Source: CAZMNF01 sp964567595
GTDB taxonomy: Bacteria; Bipolaricaulota; Bipolaricaulia; RBG-16-55-9
Assembly (NCBI GenBank): GCA_964567595.1
Contig: CAZMNF010000011.1
Span: forward strand, 1 to 47,064
Direction of reading: 5' to 3'
Length of the DNA stretch: 47,064 nucleotides
This document shows positions 1-7,096 of the stretch, one piece after another (positions within the stretch are counted from its first letter, which is position 1; each line of letters starts with the position of its first letter). A model generated the notes under the pieces. That model ran no database searches and had not been told where the DNA came from. It worked only from the letters and a program-made list of their open reading frames with translations. Made by a program: the position numbers and the translations under genes.

Positions 1-66
1 CCGCGAAAGAAGGGTGAAGCGATGGCCGCAACGTGGGCGAAGCTTGCGGACATTGAGTCACCCTAC

Positions 67-97
67 TTGTGCAGTGGCCAATAGAACACGGTAAGAT
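67..97 (+). promoter_or_regulatory. weak promoter candidate for the acetyltransferase gene
   Basis: A TTGTGC hexamer (67-72) and a TAAGAT hexamer (92-97) precede the first gene, but the 19-nt spacer is long. Transcription would start near 104, leaving a leader of about 27 nt that holds the ribosome site CGGAGG (118-123). Nothing else is recognisable in bases 1-130, which may be the end of an upstream intergenic region. Confidence 0.3.
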
Positions 98-130
98 GCG
101 CTTTCTCCAACGCTCGTCGGAGGTTGTGGA

Positions 131-949
131 ATGCCCGAAAGCGACGTTGTGCAACGGACGGAGAACGGACCGATCACGGTTCACTCGCTGGAACGCGATC
201 TCAACCAACTCGGCGTTGAGCCCGGCATGACGGTGCTGTGCCACGCATCGCTGAGCGCGCTCGGCTGGGTCTGCGGCGGGCCGGTCGCGGTCATCTTGGC
301 GCTGGAGCGGTTGCTCACTCGGACGGGGACGCTCGCCATGCCGACGCACTCGACTCAGCTCAGCGATCCCTCCCAGTGGGGCGCGCCGTCGGTCCCCGAA
401 GCGTGGTGGCCCACCATCCGGGCGACAATGCCGGCCTTCGATCCCGAGCTGACGCCCACACGCGGCATGGGCGCCATTCCCGAGACGTTCCGCAAACAAC
501 AAGGCGTCAGGCGCAGCGCGCACCCGCATCACTCCTTCTCGGTGTGGGGTGCGCACGCCGAGCGCGTCAGCGCGGACCACGAGCTCGACTACGGCCTGGG
601 CGAGGCCTCACCGCTGGCTCGGATCTACGAGTTGGAGGGCTGGGTGCTGCTGCTCGGGGTTGACCATGACCGCAGCACGTCGTTGCACTTGGCCGAACAT
701 CGCGCCTCGTTTCCCGGCCGCCAAGGGGCGCGGGACGGAGCGCCAGTCCGAGTCGACGGCGAACGCCAATGGGTGGACGTGCGGTGCTTGGCCACCGACG
801 ACGCCGACTTTGCCACGATCGGCCAAGCGTTCGACGATGCCACGGGGAAAATTCGCCGCGGGCGGGTCGGCAACGCCGACGCCCAGCTCATGCCCCAGCG
901 GGCGCTGGTGGACTTTGCCACCAGCTGGATGGAGGCCCACCGCGACTGA
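131..949 (+). CDS. AAC(3)-family aminoglycoside N-acetyltransferase-like protein
   Basis: This 272-residue protein matches the antibiotic N-acetyltransferase (AAC(3)/YokD) fold over its whole length. Family members transfer acetyl from acetyl-CoA to the 3-amino group of 2-deoxystreptamine aminoglycosides, although many environmental members have no proven drug substrate. Visible signatures are the early HASLSALGWVCGG segment (about residues 38-50), the MPTHS motif (about 70-74), and the region RRSAHPHHSFSVWG (about 127-140) that carries the family's active-site histidine. The length is normal for the family. The ATG at 131 has a CGGAGG ribosome site at 118-123. The gene stands alone and converges on the acyl-CoA dehydrogenase with only 8 nt between stop codons. 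I infer a chromosomal detoxification or small-molecule acetylation role; the sequence alone does not show aminoglycoside resistance. Confidence 0.85.
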   Translation: MPESDVVQRTENGPITVHSLERDLNQLGVEPGMTVLCHASLSALGWVCGGPVAVILALERLLTRTGTLAMPTHSTQLSDPSQWGAPSVPEAWWPTIRATMPAFDPELTPTRGMGAIPETFRKQQGVRRSAHPHHSFSVWGAHAERVSADHELDYGLGEASPLARIYELEGWVLLLGVDHDRSTSLHLAEHRASFPGRQGARDGAPVRVDGERQWVDVRCLATDDADFATIGQAFDDATGKIRRGRVGNADAQLMPQRALVDFATSWMEAHRD

Positions 950-957
950 GGAAACGA

Positions 958-2100
958 TCAGTCGTCCAGCATCTGCCGCGCGACGACCACCTTCTGGATC
1001 TCGCTCGTGCCCTCGTAAATGCGCGTGATGCGCGCGTCACGGTAGAGACGCTCAACCTTGTAGTCGGTCACGAACCCGTAGCCGCCGTGGATCTGCAGCG
1101 CTTGATCGGTGACCTGGCTGGCGACCTCCGCCGCGTGGAGCTTCGACAGCGCGGATTCGGTGATGTAATCCCAGCCGTGGTCCTTGCGCCAGGCGGCGTT
1201 GTAGGTCAGCCAACGAGCCGACTCGACCTGGGCCTTCATGTCCGCCAGCTTGAACTGCACGCCTTGGAAGTTGGCGATCTCGGTGCGGAACGCCTTGCGC
1301 TCCTTGGCATAGCTTGTCGCCTCGGCCAGCGCCGCGTCGGCGATGCCGAGGGCCTGAGCGGCGATGCCGATGCGCCCGCCGTTGAGCGTCTCCAGCGCGA
1401 TGCGGAAGCCGCGGCCTTCGGCCCCGAGGAGCTGCTCGGCCGGCACGCGGGCGTTGTCGAAGTGGATTTCGCACGTGGACGTGCCGCGAATGCCGAGCTT
1501 GTCTTCCTCCTCGCCGATGGACAGCCCGGGCGTGTTCCGATCGACGATGAACGCGCTCACGCCCTTGTTGCCCGCGTCAGGGTCCGTCGCGACGAACACG
1601 ATAAACACGTCGGCAAACGCCGCGTTGGAGATCCACATCTTGGATCCGTTGAGGACGTACGCGTCGCCGTCCTTGGTGCCCGTGGCCGCCATGGTGCCCG
1701 CATCGGAGCCCGATTCGGGTTCGCTGAGCGCGAACGCGCCCATCCACTCCCCAGTGGCCAGCTTCGGGAGGTAGTGTCCCTTCTGCTCCTCGCTGCCGTG
1801 GTCCAGCAGAGGGGCTTCCACGAGCGAGTTCTGCACGCTGACGGCGGTGGACGTGGACGCGCAGGCCTTGGACAGCTCCTCCATGACGAGGACGTAGCTG
1901 AGCGTGTCGCTGTCGATGCCGTCGTAGGCTTCGGGCACCATGATGCCCATGTAGCCGAGCTCGCCCAGCTTCTTCAGCGATTCCATGGGAACCCGATGCT
2001 CTCGGTCGAGTTCGTACGCCTGTTCCTCGAGCTCGTCTTGGGCGAAGTCGCGGGCCGTTCGTCGGAAAAGCTCTTGATCCTCGGTGAGTGCGAAATCCAT
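958..2100 (-). CDS. acyl-CoA dehydrogenase (short/branched-chain type)
   Basis: The 380-residue product is a cytosolic FAD-dependent acyl-CoA dehydrogenase, which oxidises an acyl-CoA to the trans-2-enoyl-CoA and passes electrons to an electron-transfer flavoprotein. The N-terminal alpha domain starts MDFALTEDQELFRR. The middle beta domain has the FAD-binding stretch GAFALSEPESGSDAG, followed by WISNA. The C-terminal domain has the QALQIHGGYGF segment and the catalytic-base motif RIYEGTSEIQ, with the likely base Glu363. An in-frame extension to 2184 exists but looks non-coding, so the ATG at 2100 is preferred; it starts exactly where the family usually starts. Neighbours do not define the substrate. 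Sequence style suggests short-chain or branched-chain acyl-CoA; that part is inference. Confidence 0.93.
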   Translation of the reverse strand: MDFALTEDQELFRRTARDFAQDELEEQAYELDREHRVPMESLKKLGELGYMGIMVPEAYDGIDSDTLSYVLVMEELSKACASTSTAVSVQNSLVEAPLLDHGSEEQKGHYLPKLATGEWMGAFALSEPESGSDAGTMAATGTKDGDAYVLNGSKMWISNAAFADVFIVFVATDPDAGNKGVSAFIVDRNTPGLSIGEEEDKLGIRGTSTCEIHFDNARVPAEQLLGAEGRGFRIALETLNGGRIGIAAQALGIADAALAEATSYAKERKAFRTEIANFQGVQFKLADMKAQVESARWLTYNAAWRKDHGWDYITESALSKLHAAEVASQVTDQALQIHGGYGFVTDYKVERLYRDARITRIYEGTSEIQKVVVARQMLDD

Positions 2101-2345
2101 GATGCTCGATTCTACGGCTTGCTCAACGCGCCGTGCAATCGCGTTGCCGCCCCCCTTTGCGCCATGACGCAGCGATGGGCGCATCCCACATTGTCACAGG
2201 GCCATTTCGCCTCAGCTCGGCGCGATGGGCGGCACACCGCGCACGGAGCCCTGAGCCTTGCCCGACATGAGTGCCACGTCGCACGGGACGACACATGCTG
2301 ATAGAGTTGGTTTCAACGGCTGTTGGCGATGCCGGGAGGATGATC

Positions 2346-2411
2346 GTGCCTTGGCCCACCGACGACGGACCCGCGACCGGGCGTTTCGGAACGCGGCTGA
2401 TCGACCGGTGA
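2346..2411 (+). CDS. possible 21-codon leader ORF coupled to the downstream retropepsin-like gene
   Basis: A GTG at 2346 sits 6 nt after a good ribosome site (GGGAGG, 2334-2339) and opens a 21-residue frame. It ends in a TGA (2409-2411) that overlaps the GTG (2408-2410) proposed as the start of the next gene. The next gene has no ribosome site of its own, so a coupled leader would explain its translation. The alternative is a single-base frameshift, biological or sequencing, that separates a real N-terminus from the gene. The ATG at 2340 is too close to the ribosome site to be used easily. Confidence 0.3.
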   Translation: MPWPTDDGPATGRFGTRLIDR

Positions 2412-2827
2412 TCGGCTGGCGCGAATGGGTAGGCCTGCCCGAGTTCGAGATTCCGTCGATCAAGGCCAAGGTGGACACGGGCGCGCGGACTTCCGCGATT
2501 CACGCCAAACACATCCACCGCTTCCACGAGCGCGGCCGAGCGATGGTCCAGTTCGTCATCCATCCGGTCCAACGCAGCACGCGCAGTCCCCAGACCGTCA
2601 CGGCGGAGGTCGCCGACGAGCGCAAAGTGCGCAGCTCCAGCGGCCGCGCGAGGCGCCGCCCGGTCATCGTGACGCCCGTGGAGCTGGCCGATTTCACCTG
2701 GACGATCGAGTTGACGTTGGCAAATCGGGACATGATGGGATTTCGATTGCTGTTGGGTCGACAGGCAGTGAAACAACGGTTCTTGGTTCACCCGGGACGG
2801 TCGTTCGTCACGTCCCTCGACACGTAG
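2408..2827 (+). CDS. RimK-associated retropepsin-like protein (ATP-dependent zinc protease family)
   Basis: The 139-residue product belongs to the family annotated ATP-dependent zinc protease, whose fold is a retropepsin-like aspartic protease. It opens VIGWREWVGLPEFEIPSIKAK, the usual beginning of the family, then carries the putative active-site loop VDTGARTSAIHA. It ends with the conserved TLANRDMMGFRLLLGR block. The frame is open upstream to 2258, but those 50 residues are Arg-rich and unlike the family, so the GTG at 2408 is favoured. Start evidence is indirect, because a short leader frame overlaps it. It lies 18 nt before a RimK-type ligase; the two families are commonly neighbours. 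Known pairing suggests work on peptides or proteins carrying added glutamates; the exact substrate is not evident. Confidence 0.8.
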   Translation: MIGWREWVGLPEFEIPSIKAKVDTGARTSAIHAKHIHRFHERGRAMVQFVIHPVQRSTRSPQTVTAEVADERKVRSSSGRARRRPVIVTPVELADFTWTIELTLANRDMMGFRLLLGRQAVKQRFLVHPGRSFVTSLDT

Positions 2828-2845
2828 ATCCGAAGGAGGCCAGCT

Positions 2846-3754
2846 GTGCAGATCGGGATCCTCTCCCGCGGACCCAACCTCTATTCGACGCGACGCTTGG
2901 TGGAGGCCGGCGAAGAACACGGCCATGGCATGCACGTGATCGACTATCTGCGCTGCTACATGAACGTCACCTCGGCCCAACCCCAAGTGATCTATCAGGG
3001 CGAGCCGCTCAACGACTTCGACGCGCTCATCCCGCGCATCAGCGCCAAACATACCAGCTACGGGACGGTTGTGCTGCGCCAGTTTGAGATGATGAAGCTG
3101 TTCAGCATCAACAGCTCCATCTCCATTCTGCGCTCGCGAAACAAGCTCCGCTCGCTCCAGATTTTGGCCCGCAAGGGCGTGGGGTTGCCCGTCACGGGCT
3201 ATGCCCACGCGACGTCGGATGTCGGCGGGCTGCTCAAGCTAGTCGGCGGGCCTCCGGTGGTCATCAAGGTCCAAGAGGGGACGCAGGGCATCGGTGTCGT
3301 CCTGGCGGAAACGCGGAAGGCAGCCGAGTCGGTCATCGAGGCGTTCCGAGGCCTGGACGCCAACATCCTCGTGCAGGAGTTCATCGAGGAAGCCAAGGGC
3401 GAGGACGTCCGGTGCTTTGTCGTCGGCGAGAAGGTCGTGGCGGCCATGGTGCGGCGCTCGGCGGACGACGACTTCCGCTCCAACTTGCATCGGGGTGGTG
3501 CCGCCGAACCGGCCAAGATCACCCCGACCGAGCGCAAGACGGCCGTCCAGGCCGCCAAGGAGCTCGGACTGGCCGTGGCCGGCGTCGACCTGCTCCGCTC
3601 GGCCCGCGGGCCGCTGGTGCTGGAGGTCAATTCCTCGCCCGGCCTCGAGGGCGTGGAGAGGACGACGGGCACGGACGTCGCCGGCCATGTGATCGCCTAC
3701 ATCGCCAAGAACCTCAACATTGGCAAAAAGCGCGCGCAACGGGCCAAGGGCTAG
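2846..3754 (+). CDS. rimK: RimK-type ATP-grasp alpha-L-glutamate ligase
   Basis: This 302-residue ATP-grasp enzyme resembles RimK, which joins glutamate to the C-terminus of ribosomal protein S6, and related LysX/CofE-like ligases. The N-terminal pre-ATP domain starts MQIGILSRGPNLYSTRRLVEAG. The ATP-grasp core shows VVIKVQEGTQGIGVVLAE (nucleotide and phosphate contacts), then VQEFIEEAKGEDVRCFVVG. The metal-binding end is PLVLEVNSSPGLEGVERTTG, the usual E-x-N-S-S-P-G signature. The GTG start at 2846 follows AAGGAGG by a few bases. The length is typical for RimK. It is the second gene of a pair with the retropepsin-like protein, suggesting addition and trimming of glutamate tails. True substrate remains inference. 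Confidence 0.87.
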   Translation: MQIGILSRGPNLYSTRRLVEAGEEHGHGMHVIDYLRCYMNVTSAQPQVIYQGEPLNDFDALIPRISAKHTSYGTVVLRQFEMMKLFSINSSISILRSRNKLRSLQILARKGVGLPVTGYAHATSDVGGLLKLVGGPPVVIKVQEGTQGIGVVLAETRKAAESVIEAFRGLDANILVQEFIEEAKGEDVRCFVVGEKVVAAMVRRSADDDFRSNLHRGGAAEPAKITPTERKTAVQAAKELGLAVAGVDLLRSARGPLVLEVNSSPGLEGVERTTGTDVAGHVIAYIAKNLNIGKKRAQRAKG

Positions 3755-3767
3755 GCCCGCTTCGGCG

Positions 3768-5060
3768 TCAACGTTCCTCGTCCGTTGGGTCCGTTCGATC
3801 CGACAGAGGCGTTGAATCGTCGTCCGAGCGGGGCGTGTCCTGTCGCGGGTCGATGCCGTAAACCTCGGTCGTCGTCCGGGGCCCGTAGGGATAGAACGCC
3901 CGCTGCTCGCTGTCGGGCACGGGCGCCTTCCGCCACTGCGAATAGAGGCCGAACAGGGTCAAGGCGCCGGCGATGAGCGTGATCTCCACGAAGAGGCCGC
4001 TCGGGCCGAACGGATCCATCATCAGGCTGCCCCCAAAGGGAGCGATGAGGGCGCCGATGAAGTAGACCAACAACAGCCCGCGACTCAGCTCCACAAACTG
4101 ATCCGGCTCGGCTTTGTCGTTCGCGTGGGCCAGGCTGAGCGGATACATGGAGAAAAACAGGCCGCCATGCACCGTGACAATCGCCAATAGCATGGGGAAG
4201 GCCGCGTGGCGCAGCCCGATTACCGCGAGCGCCGACAGCGCCGTGCCCCCGGCAATCGCCAACAACGTCCACCGTCGATCGAAGCGATCGGACAGCCAGC
4301 CGAAGGGCCACTGGAGCAACAACCCGCCGACAATGGGCGCGGACATGAACAGCGAGATCTGGGCCGTCGACAATCCGGACTTCGCGGCATAGACGGAGCC
4401 GAGCGAGAGGAACGCCTCGATCACCATGCCGGAGGCCAGGCTGCCGACCAAGCCGAACGGCGAGATCCTGAACAGTCGCCTCAGGGTGAGATGCTCCGTC
4501 GTCATCTCGATCGGTGCGGTGGTCCGTGTCAGGGCGACCGGGATGAGCGCAAGCGCGAAGACGATGCCGCTGATCCCGAAGAGATGATACTTGGCCGGAT
4601 CGCCCGCGTTCAGCAGCAGCTGGCCGAGCGTTAGCGCAACGAAGGTGATGAACATGTAGGTCCCGAGGACGCGTCCGCGGATGACGGGGGTCACAGCGGC
4701 ATTGAGCCAGCTTTCCGCGACCAGATAGAGCCCGTAAATGGAGAAGCCGCTCACGGCTCGCAACACAGCCCAGGCTTCCGGGGCCAGCACGAGCGTATGC
4801 GTCAGAGCTGAGCTGGCCAGCAAGGCGGCGAAGATGGTGAATGCGCGAATGTGGGCCACGCGTTTGACGATGCGACTGCACAGCTGGGAACCCAGGACGC
4901 CGCCGACGTAGAATGCGGACGTCACGATCCCGATGCTGAAGGTGCTGAAGTCCTCCAGCGACATGCGGACGCCGATCAAGGTCGTCAGCAGCGCCTGGCC
5001 GAGATACAGGACACCGACGCCGGTCAGAATGGCCGCCAATCGCTGCCGCAGTTCCGTCAT
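3768..5060 (-). CDS. MFS transporter (YcaD-like)
   Basis: A 430-residue inner-membrane protein of the major facilitator superfamily with about 12 hydrophobic segments in two six-helix halves. The first half begins LAAILTGVGVLYLGQALLTT. The loop between helices 2 and 3 carries GGVLGSQLCSRIVKRVAHIR, the MFS signature loop, and the matching loop in the second half is WPFGWLSDRFDRRWTLL. Overall layout is closest to the YcaD/YfkF group of small-molecule exporters. Residues after about 380 form a hydrophilic acidic and proline-rich cytoplasmic tail. It converges on the RimK-type gene with 13 nt between stops and sits 81 nt downstream of the LexA-like gene on the same strand. Co-transcription with that gene is possible; substrate is unknown. 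Confidence 0.85.
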   Translation of the reverse strand: MTELRQRLAAILTGVGVLYLGQALLTTLIGVRMSLEDFSTFSIGIVTSAFYVGGVLGSQLCSRIVKRVAHIRAFTIFAALLASSALTHTLVLAPEAWAVLRAVSGFSIYGLYLVAESWLNAAVTPVIRGRVLGTYMFITFVALTLGQLLLNAGDPAKYHLFGISGIVFALALIPVALTRTTAPIEMTTEHLTLRRLFRISPFGLVGSLASGMVIEAFLSLGSVYAAKSGLSTAQISLFMSAPIVGGLLLQWPFGWLSDRFDRRWTLLAIAGGTALSALAVIGLRHAAFPMLLAIVTVHGGLFFSMYPLSLAHANDKAEPDQFVELSRGLLLVYFIGALIAPFGGSLMMDPFGPSGLFVEITLIAGALTLFGLYSQWRKAPVPDSEQRAFYPYGPRTTTEVYGIDPRQDTPRSDDDSTPLSDRTDPTDEER

Positions 5061-5141
5061 ACGCCTCCATGGCGCGTCTATGCGTCATCCAGACCGTTCC
5101 CGGATCCCGGTAGTCTCAAGAATGCAGAACCGACGTGAGCG

Positions 5142-5741
5142 TCAGAGGTCTCTCACGACGCGCAGCACCACGCCAAACAGTCGAGCATCCGCGGCCGGCA
5201 GGGGCGGAACGTCCGGGTCAGCTGCCTGGAGCACGCGGCCGCCCTCGGCCTCTGCCACGGTTCGAGCCGTCATGCCGTCATCCTCCGCCACGATTGCTAC
5301 GTCGCCTGGACGGGCTTCGGCCTGCTCGCGCGCAATCAGGAGATCGCCACGCCGAACGCCCTCGCTCCTCAGGCTGTCGTCCGGCATGTGGACGGCAAAC
5401 AGCCCCCGGCTGACCGGATAGAGATCCGACGGCGTTACCGTGTCGGCGATCTCCGCCTGGCTCAGATCGGTAGCGTCCGGGGCCAGGCGCTCGTAAATGG
5501 GGATGCCGAACAGCTCCCAGACCTTGTCGTAGGCGAGCTCAATACCTCGAGGTGATTTCGTACGGCGGAGGTATCCCTTCTTTTCGATCGCTTTCAAGTG
5601 ATCGCTTGCACTGCGTGGGGACGCAAATCCGAACTGCTCGCATATCTCGCGGATTGTCGGGGGTCGACCGATGAGGTTGATCTGATCAAAGACGAACTTG
5701 AGGATACGATGCTGCTTGTCGGAGAGTCGACGGCGTTCCAT
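5142..5741 (-). CDS. lexA: LexA-family repressor with degenerate autocleavage site
   Basis: The 199-residue product aligns with LexA throughout. Residues 1-70 form the LexA winged helix: LSDKQHRILKFV, GRPPTIREICEQFGFASP, then SDHLKAIEKKGYL. Residues 75-199 form the S24 peptidase-like domain. The nucleophile Ser123 is kept (DDSLRSEGVRRGD). Counting the same spacing as E. coli LexA (cleavage site to Ser 35 residues, Ser to Lys 37), the scissile Ala-Gly falls on Pro88-Asp89 and the catalytic Lys falls on Arg160 (TARTV instead of TVKRL). Self-cleavage therefore looks lost. Start: ATG 5741 fits homology; an ATG at 5795 behind GGAGG would add 18 residues. It is divergent to the betaine genes and probably binds the shared 240-nt region. 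The SOS function is doubtful; regulation of betaine genes is inference. Confidence 0.88.
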   Translation of the reverse strand: MERRRLSDKQHRILKFVFDQINLIGRPPTIREICEQFGFASPRSASDHLKAIEKKGYLRRTKSPRGIELAYDKVWELFGIPIYERLAPDATDLSQAEIADTVTPSDLYPVSRGLFAVHMPDDSLRSEGVRRGDLLIAREQAEARPGDVAIVAEDDGMTARTVAEAEGGRVLQAADPDVPPLPAADARLFGVVLRVVRDL

Positions 5742-5830
5742 ACTCGATTCCCCATAGCTAATCTTAGCACGACAAGCTTCGCGTTTCATATCCATTTGTC
5801 TTACCACCTCCAAGCGAGGCACCCACGATC

Positions 5831-5896
5831 TTGACATGCGTCAAGCGCTCCCTTAGGTTATACAGTCGTATGGCCATACGCCTATATGGTATGGCC
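5831..5896 (+). promoter_or_regulatory. promoter/operator region between lexA-like gene and betaine operon
   Basis: The divergent intergenic region (5742-5980) holds three operator-like signals. TTGAC-N4-GTCAA (5831-5844) is an inverted repeat that includes a consensus -35 TTGACA. CGTATGGCCATACG (5867-5880) is a perfect 14-bp palindrome. GTATGGCC recurs at 5868-5875 and 5889-5896, exactly 21 bp apart, about two helical turns. TATACA (5859-5864) could be a -10, though its 22-nt spacing from TTGACA is too long for ordinary sigma-70 use, which would fit an activated or repressed promoter. Which protein binds is unknown; the adjacent LexA-like repressor is the obvious candidate. Confidence 0.5.
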
Positions 5897-5980
5897 TGAG
5901 TACGGGGGAGGCTGTGCGAGCTAACAAGCCAATATTGTCCCCGTAACTCCAATCAACAGTTCCAAAGGGGGAATTGGTCC

Positions 5981-6961
5981 ATGTCTCTCACGAGACGGAC
6001 ATTCATTGGTTCAACCCTAAAGGGCGGAGCAATCGCCCTTGCTGGATCCTCGTTGTTGGGCCCGTCCATTCTGCGAGCCCAAGATCAACCGATCCAGATT
6101 ATTGAAAATCCCTGGGCGGCTGCGCGAGCGAACGCCCGCATCGCCCGCATCCTGCTTGAAGAGGAGATGGGCATCCAGGCCGAGGTCAATCAACTGAGCG
6201 AGACCGCGCAGTGGGATGCCTTGGCCCGCGGCGACGCCCACGTCAGCCTGGAGCTTTGGCCGTCCGGCCACCAGGAGCGAATCCAGAACTTCATCGAGGA
6301 TCGCGGCGCGGTCCAGGATCTCGGCTGGCTCGGCATCGACGGCGTCATCGGCTGGTGGGTCAACACTGGCTTCGTCGACGACAACCCCGAAGCCGCTTCC
6401 TGGAAGGGCTATCAGAACGAGGAGCTCGCCAGCCAGCTGGCCACGCCCGAGACCGAGCCCAAAGGCCGATTCCTCGGCGCAGACACCAGCTTCACCCAGT
6501 TCGACAAGCACATCATCGACAACCTGGACCTCCATCTCGAGAAGGTGTTCGCCGGATCCTCCTCGGCCATGTTCGCCGAAGTCGAGGCGCGCATTGACCG
6601 TGGGCAGCCGGTGCTGTTCTACTTCTGGACGCCGCACGCGCTGCATGCCCAACTCGACTTGACCCAGGTTGAACTGCCGCAGCACGACGAGCTGTGCGCC
6701 TACAAGTACAGCAACGCCCAAGAGAATCCCGAGGCCATCGACTGTGGCTATCCCGTCGACAAGCTGACCAAGCTCACGACGGCCGGCTTGCAGGATGTCT
6801 CAGCTCCGGCTTACGAGTTCGTCAATAACTTCCAGTATCCCGGCAACGAAGCCCAGATCGAGATGCTGGGAGCCATGGAGGTTGACGGCCTTTCCGTCGA
6901 CGAGGCTGCGCGCCAGTGGATCGAGAACAATCAGGACGTCTGGCAGAACTGGATCCCGTAA
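5981..6961 (+). CDS. glycine betaine/choline-type ABC substrate-binding protein, Tat signal
   Basis: The 326-residue protein is an OpuAC/ProX-type substrate-binding protein for quaternary ammonium osmolytes. The N-terminus has a twin-arginine signal (LTRRTFIGS, residues 3-11) followed by a hydrophobic stretch and probable cleavage near residue 33 (RAQ-DQ). It therefore appears to be exported folded through Tat, and there is no lipobox cysteine. Family features include IIENPWAAARANARIAR at the mature start and the aromatic ligand segment FYFWTPHALHAQLDL, whose Trp and His resemble the betaine-binding box. The C-terminus holds the VNNFQYPGNE and DVWQNWIP blocks. A ribosome site AAAGGGGGA precedes the ATG. 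It heads the transport operon and is followed by a strong hairpin, then the permease. Betaine versus choline preference cannot be told. Confidence 0.88.
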   Translation: MSLTRRTFIGSTLKGGAIALAGSSLLGPSILRAQDQPIQIIENPWAAARANARIARILLEEEMGIQAEVNQLSETAQWDALARGDAHVSLELWPSGHQERIQNFIEDRGAVQDLGWLGIDGVIGWWVNTGFVDDNPEAASWKGYQNEELASQLATPETEPKGRFLGADTSFTQFDKHIIDNLDLHLEKVFAGSSSAMFAEVEARIDRGQPVLFYFWTPHALHAQLDLTQVELPQHDELCAYKYSNAQENPEAIDCGYPVDKLTKLTTAGLQDVSAPAYEFVNNFQYPGNEAQIEMLGAMEVDGLSVDEAARQWIENNQDVWQNWIP

Positions 6962-7002
6962 CGTCGGCACAGCGCACTTGACCGTGCGTGCCTCACGAGA
7001 TC

Positions 7003-7036
7003 GAAGGGCCCGACTGACGCCGACGTCGGGCCCTTC
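7003..7036 (+). terminator. 12-bp perfect hairpin between SBP and permease genes
   Basis: GAAGGGCCCGAC (7003-7014) and GTCGGGCCCTTC (7025-7036) are perfectly complementary around a 10-nt loop. It lies 42 nt after the substrate-binding-protein stop and 60 nt before the permease start. There is only CTC and no run of T after it, so it is more likely a leaky terminator or a 3-prime mRNA stabiliser giving more binding protein than permease. Confidence 0.7.
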
Positions 7037-7096
7037 CTCAATTGTATCGAGAGCGGAACAGGGATCGCTCCGATTCGCCCATAACTTTCGCAACGC

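Noticed and set aside
131..949. Acquired aminoglycoside resistance island
   Set aside because: No transposase, integron site, terminal repeats or composition shift surrounds the gene; an ordinary chromosomal AAC(3)-family gene is more likely.
769..2301. A 510-codon plus-strand frame over the acyl-CoA dehydrogenase
   Set aside because: It overlaps the acetyltransferase in another frame and lies antisense to a clear acyl-CoA dehydrogenase.
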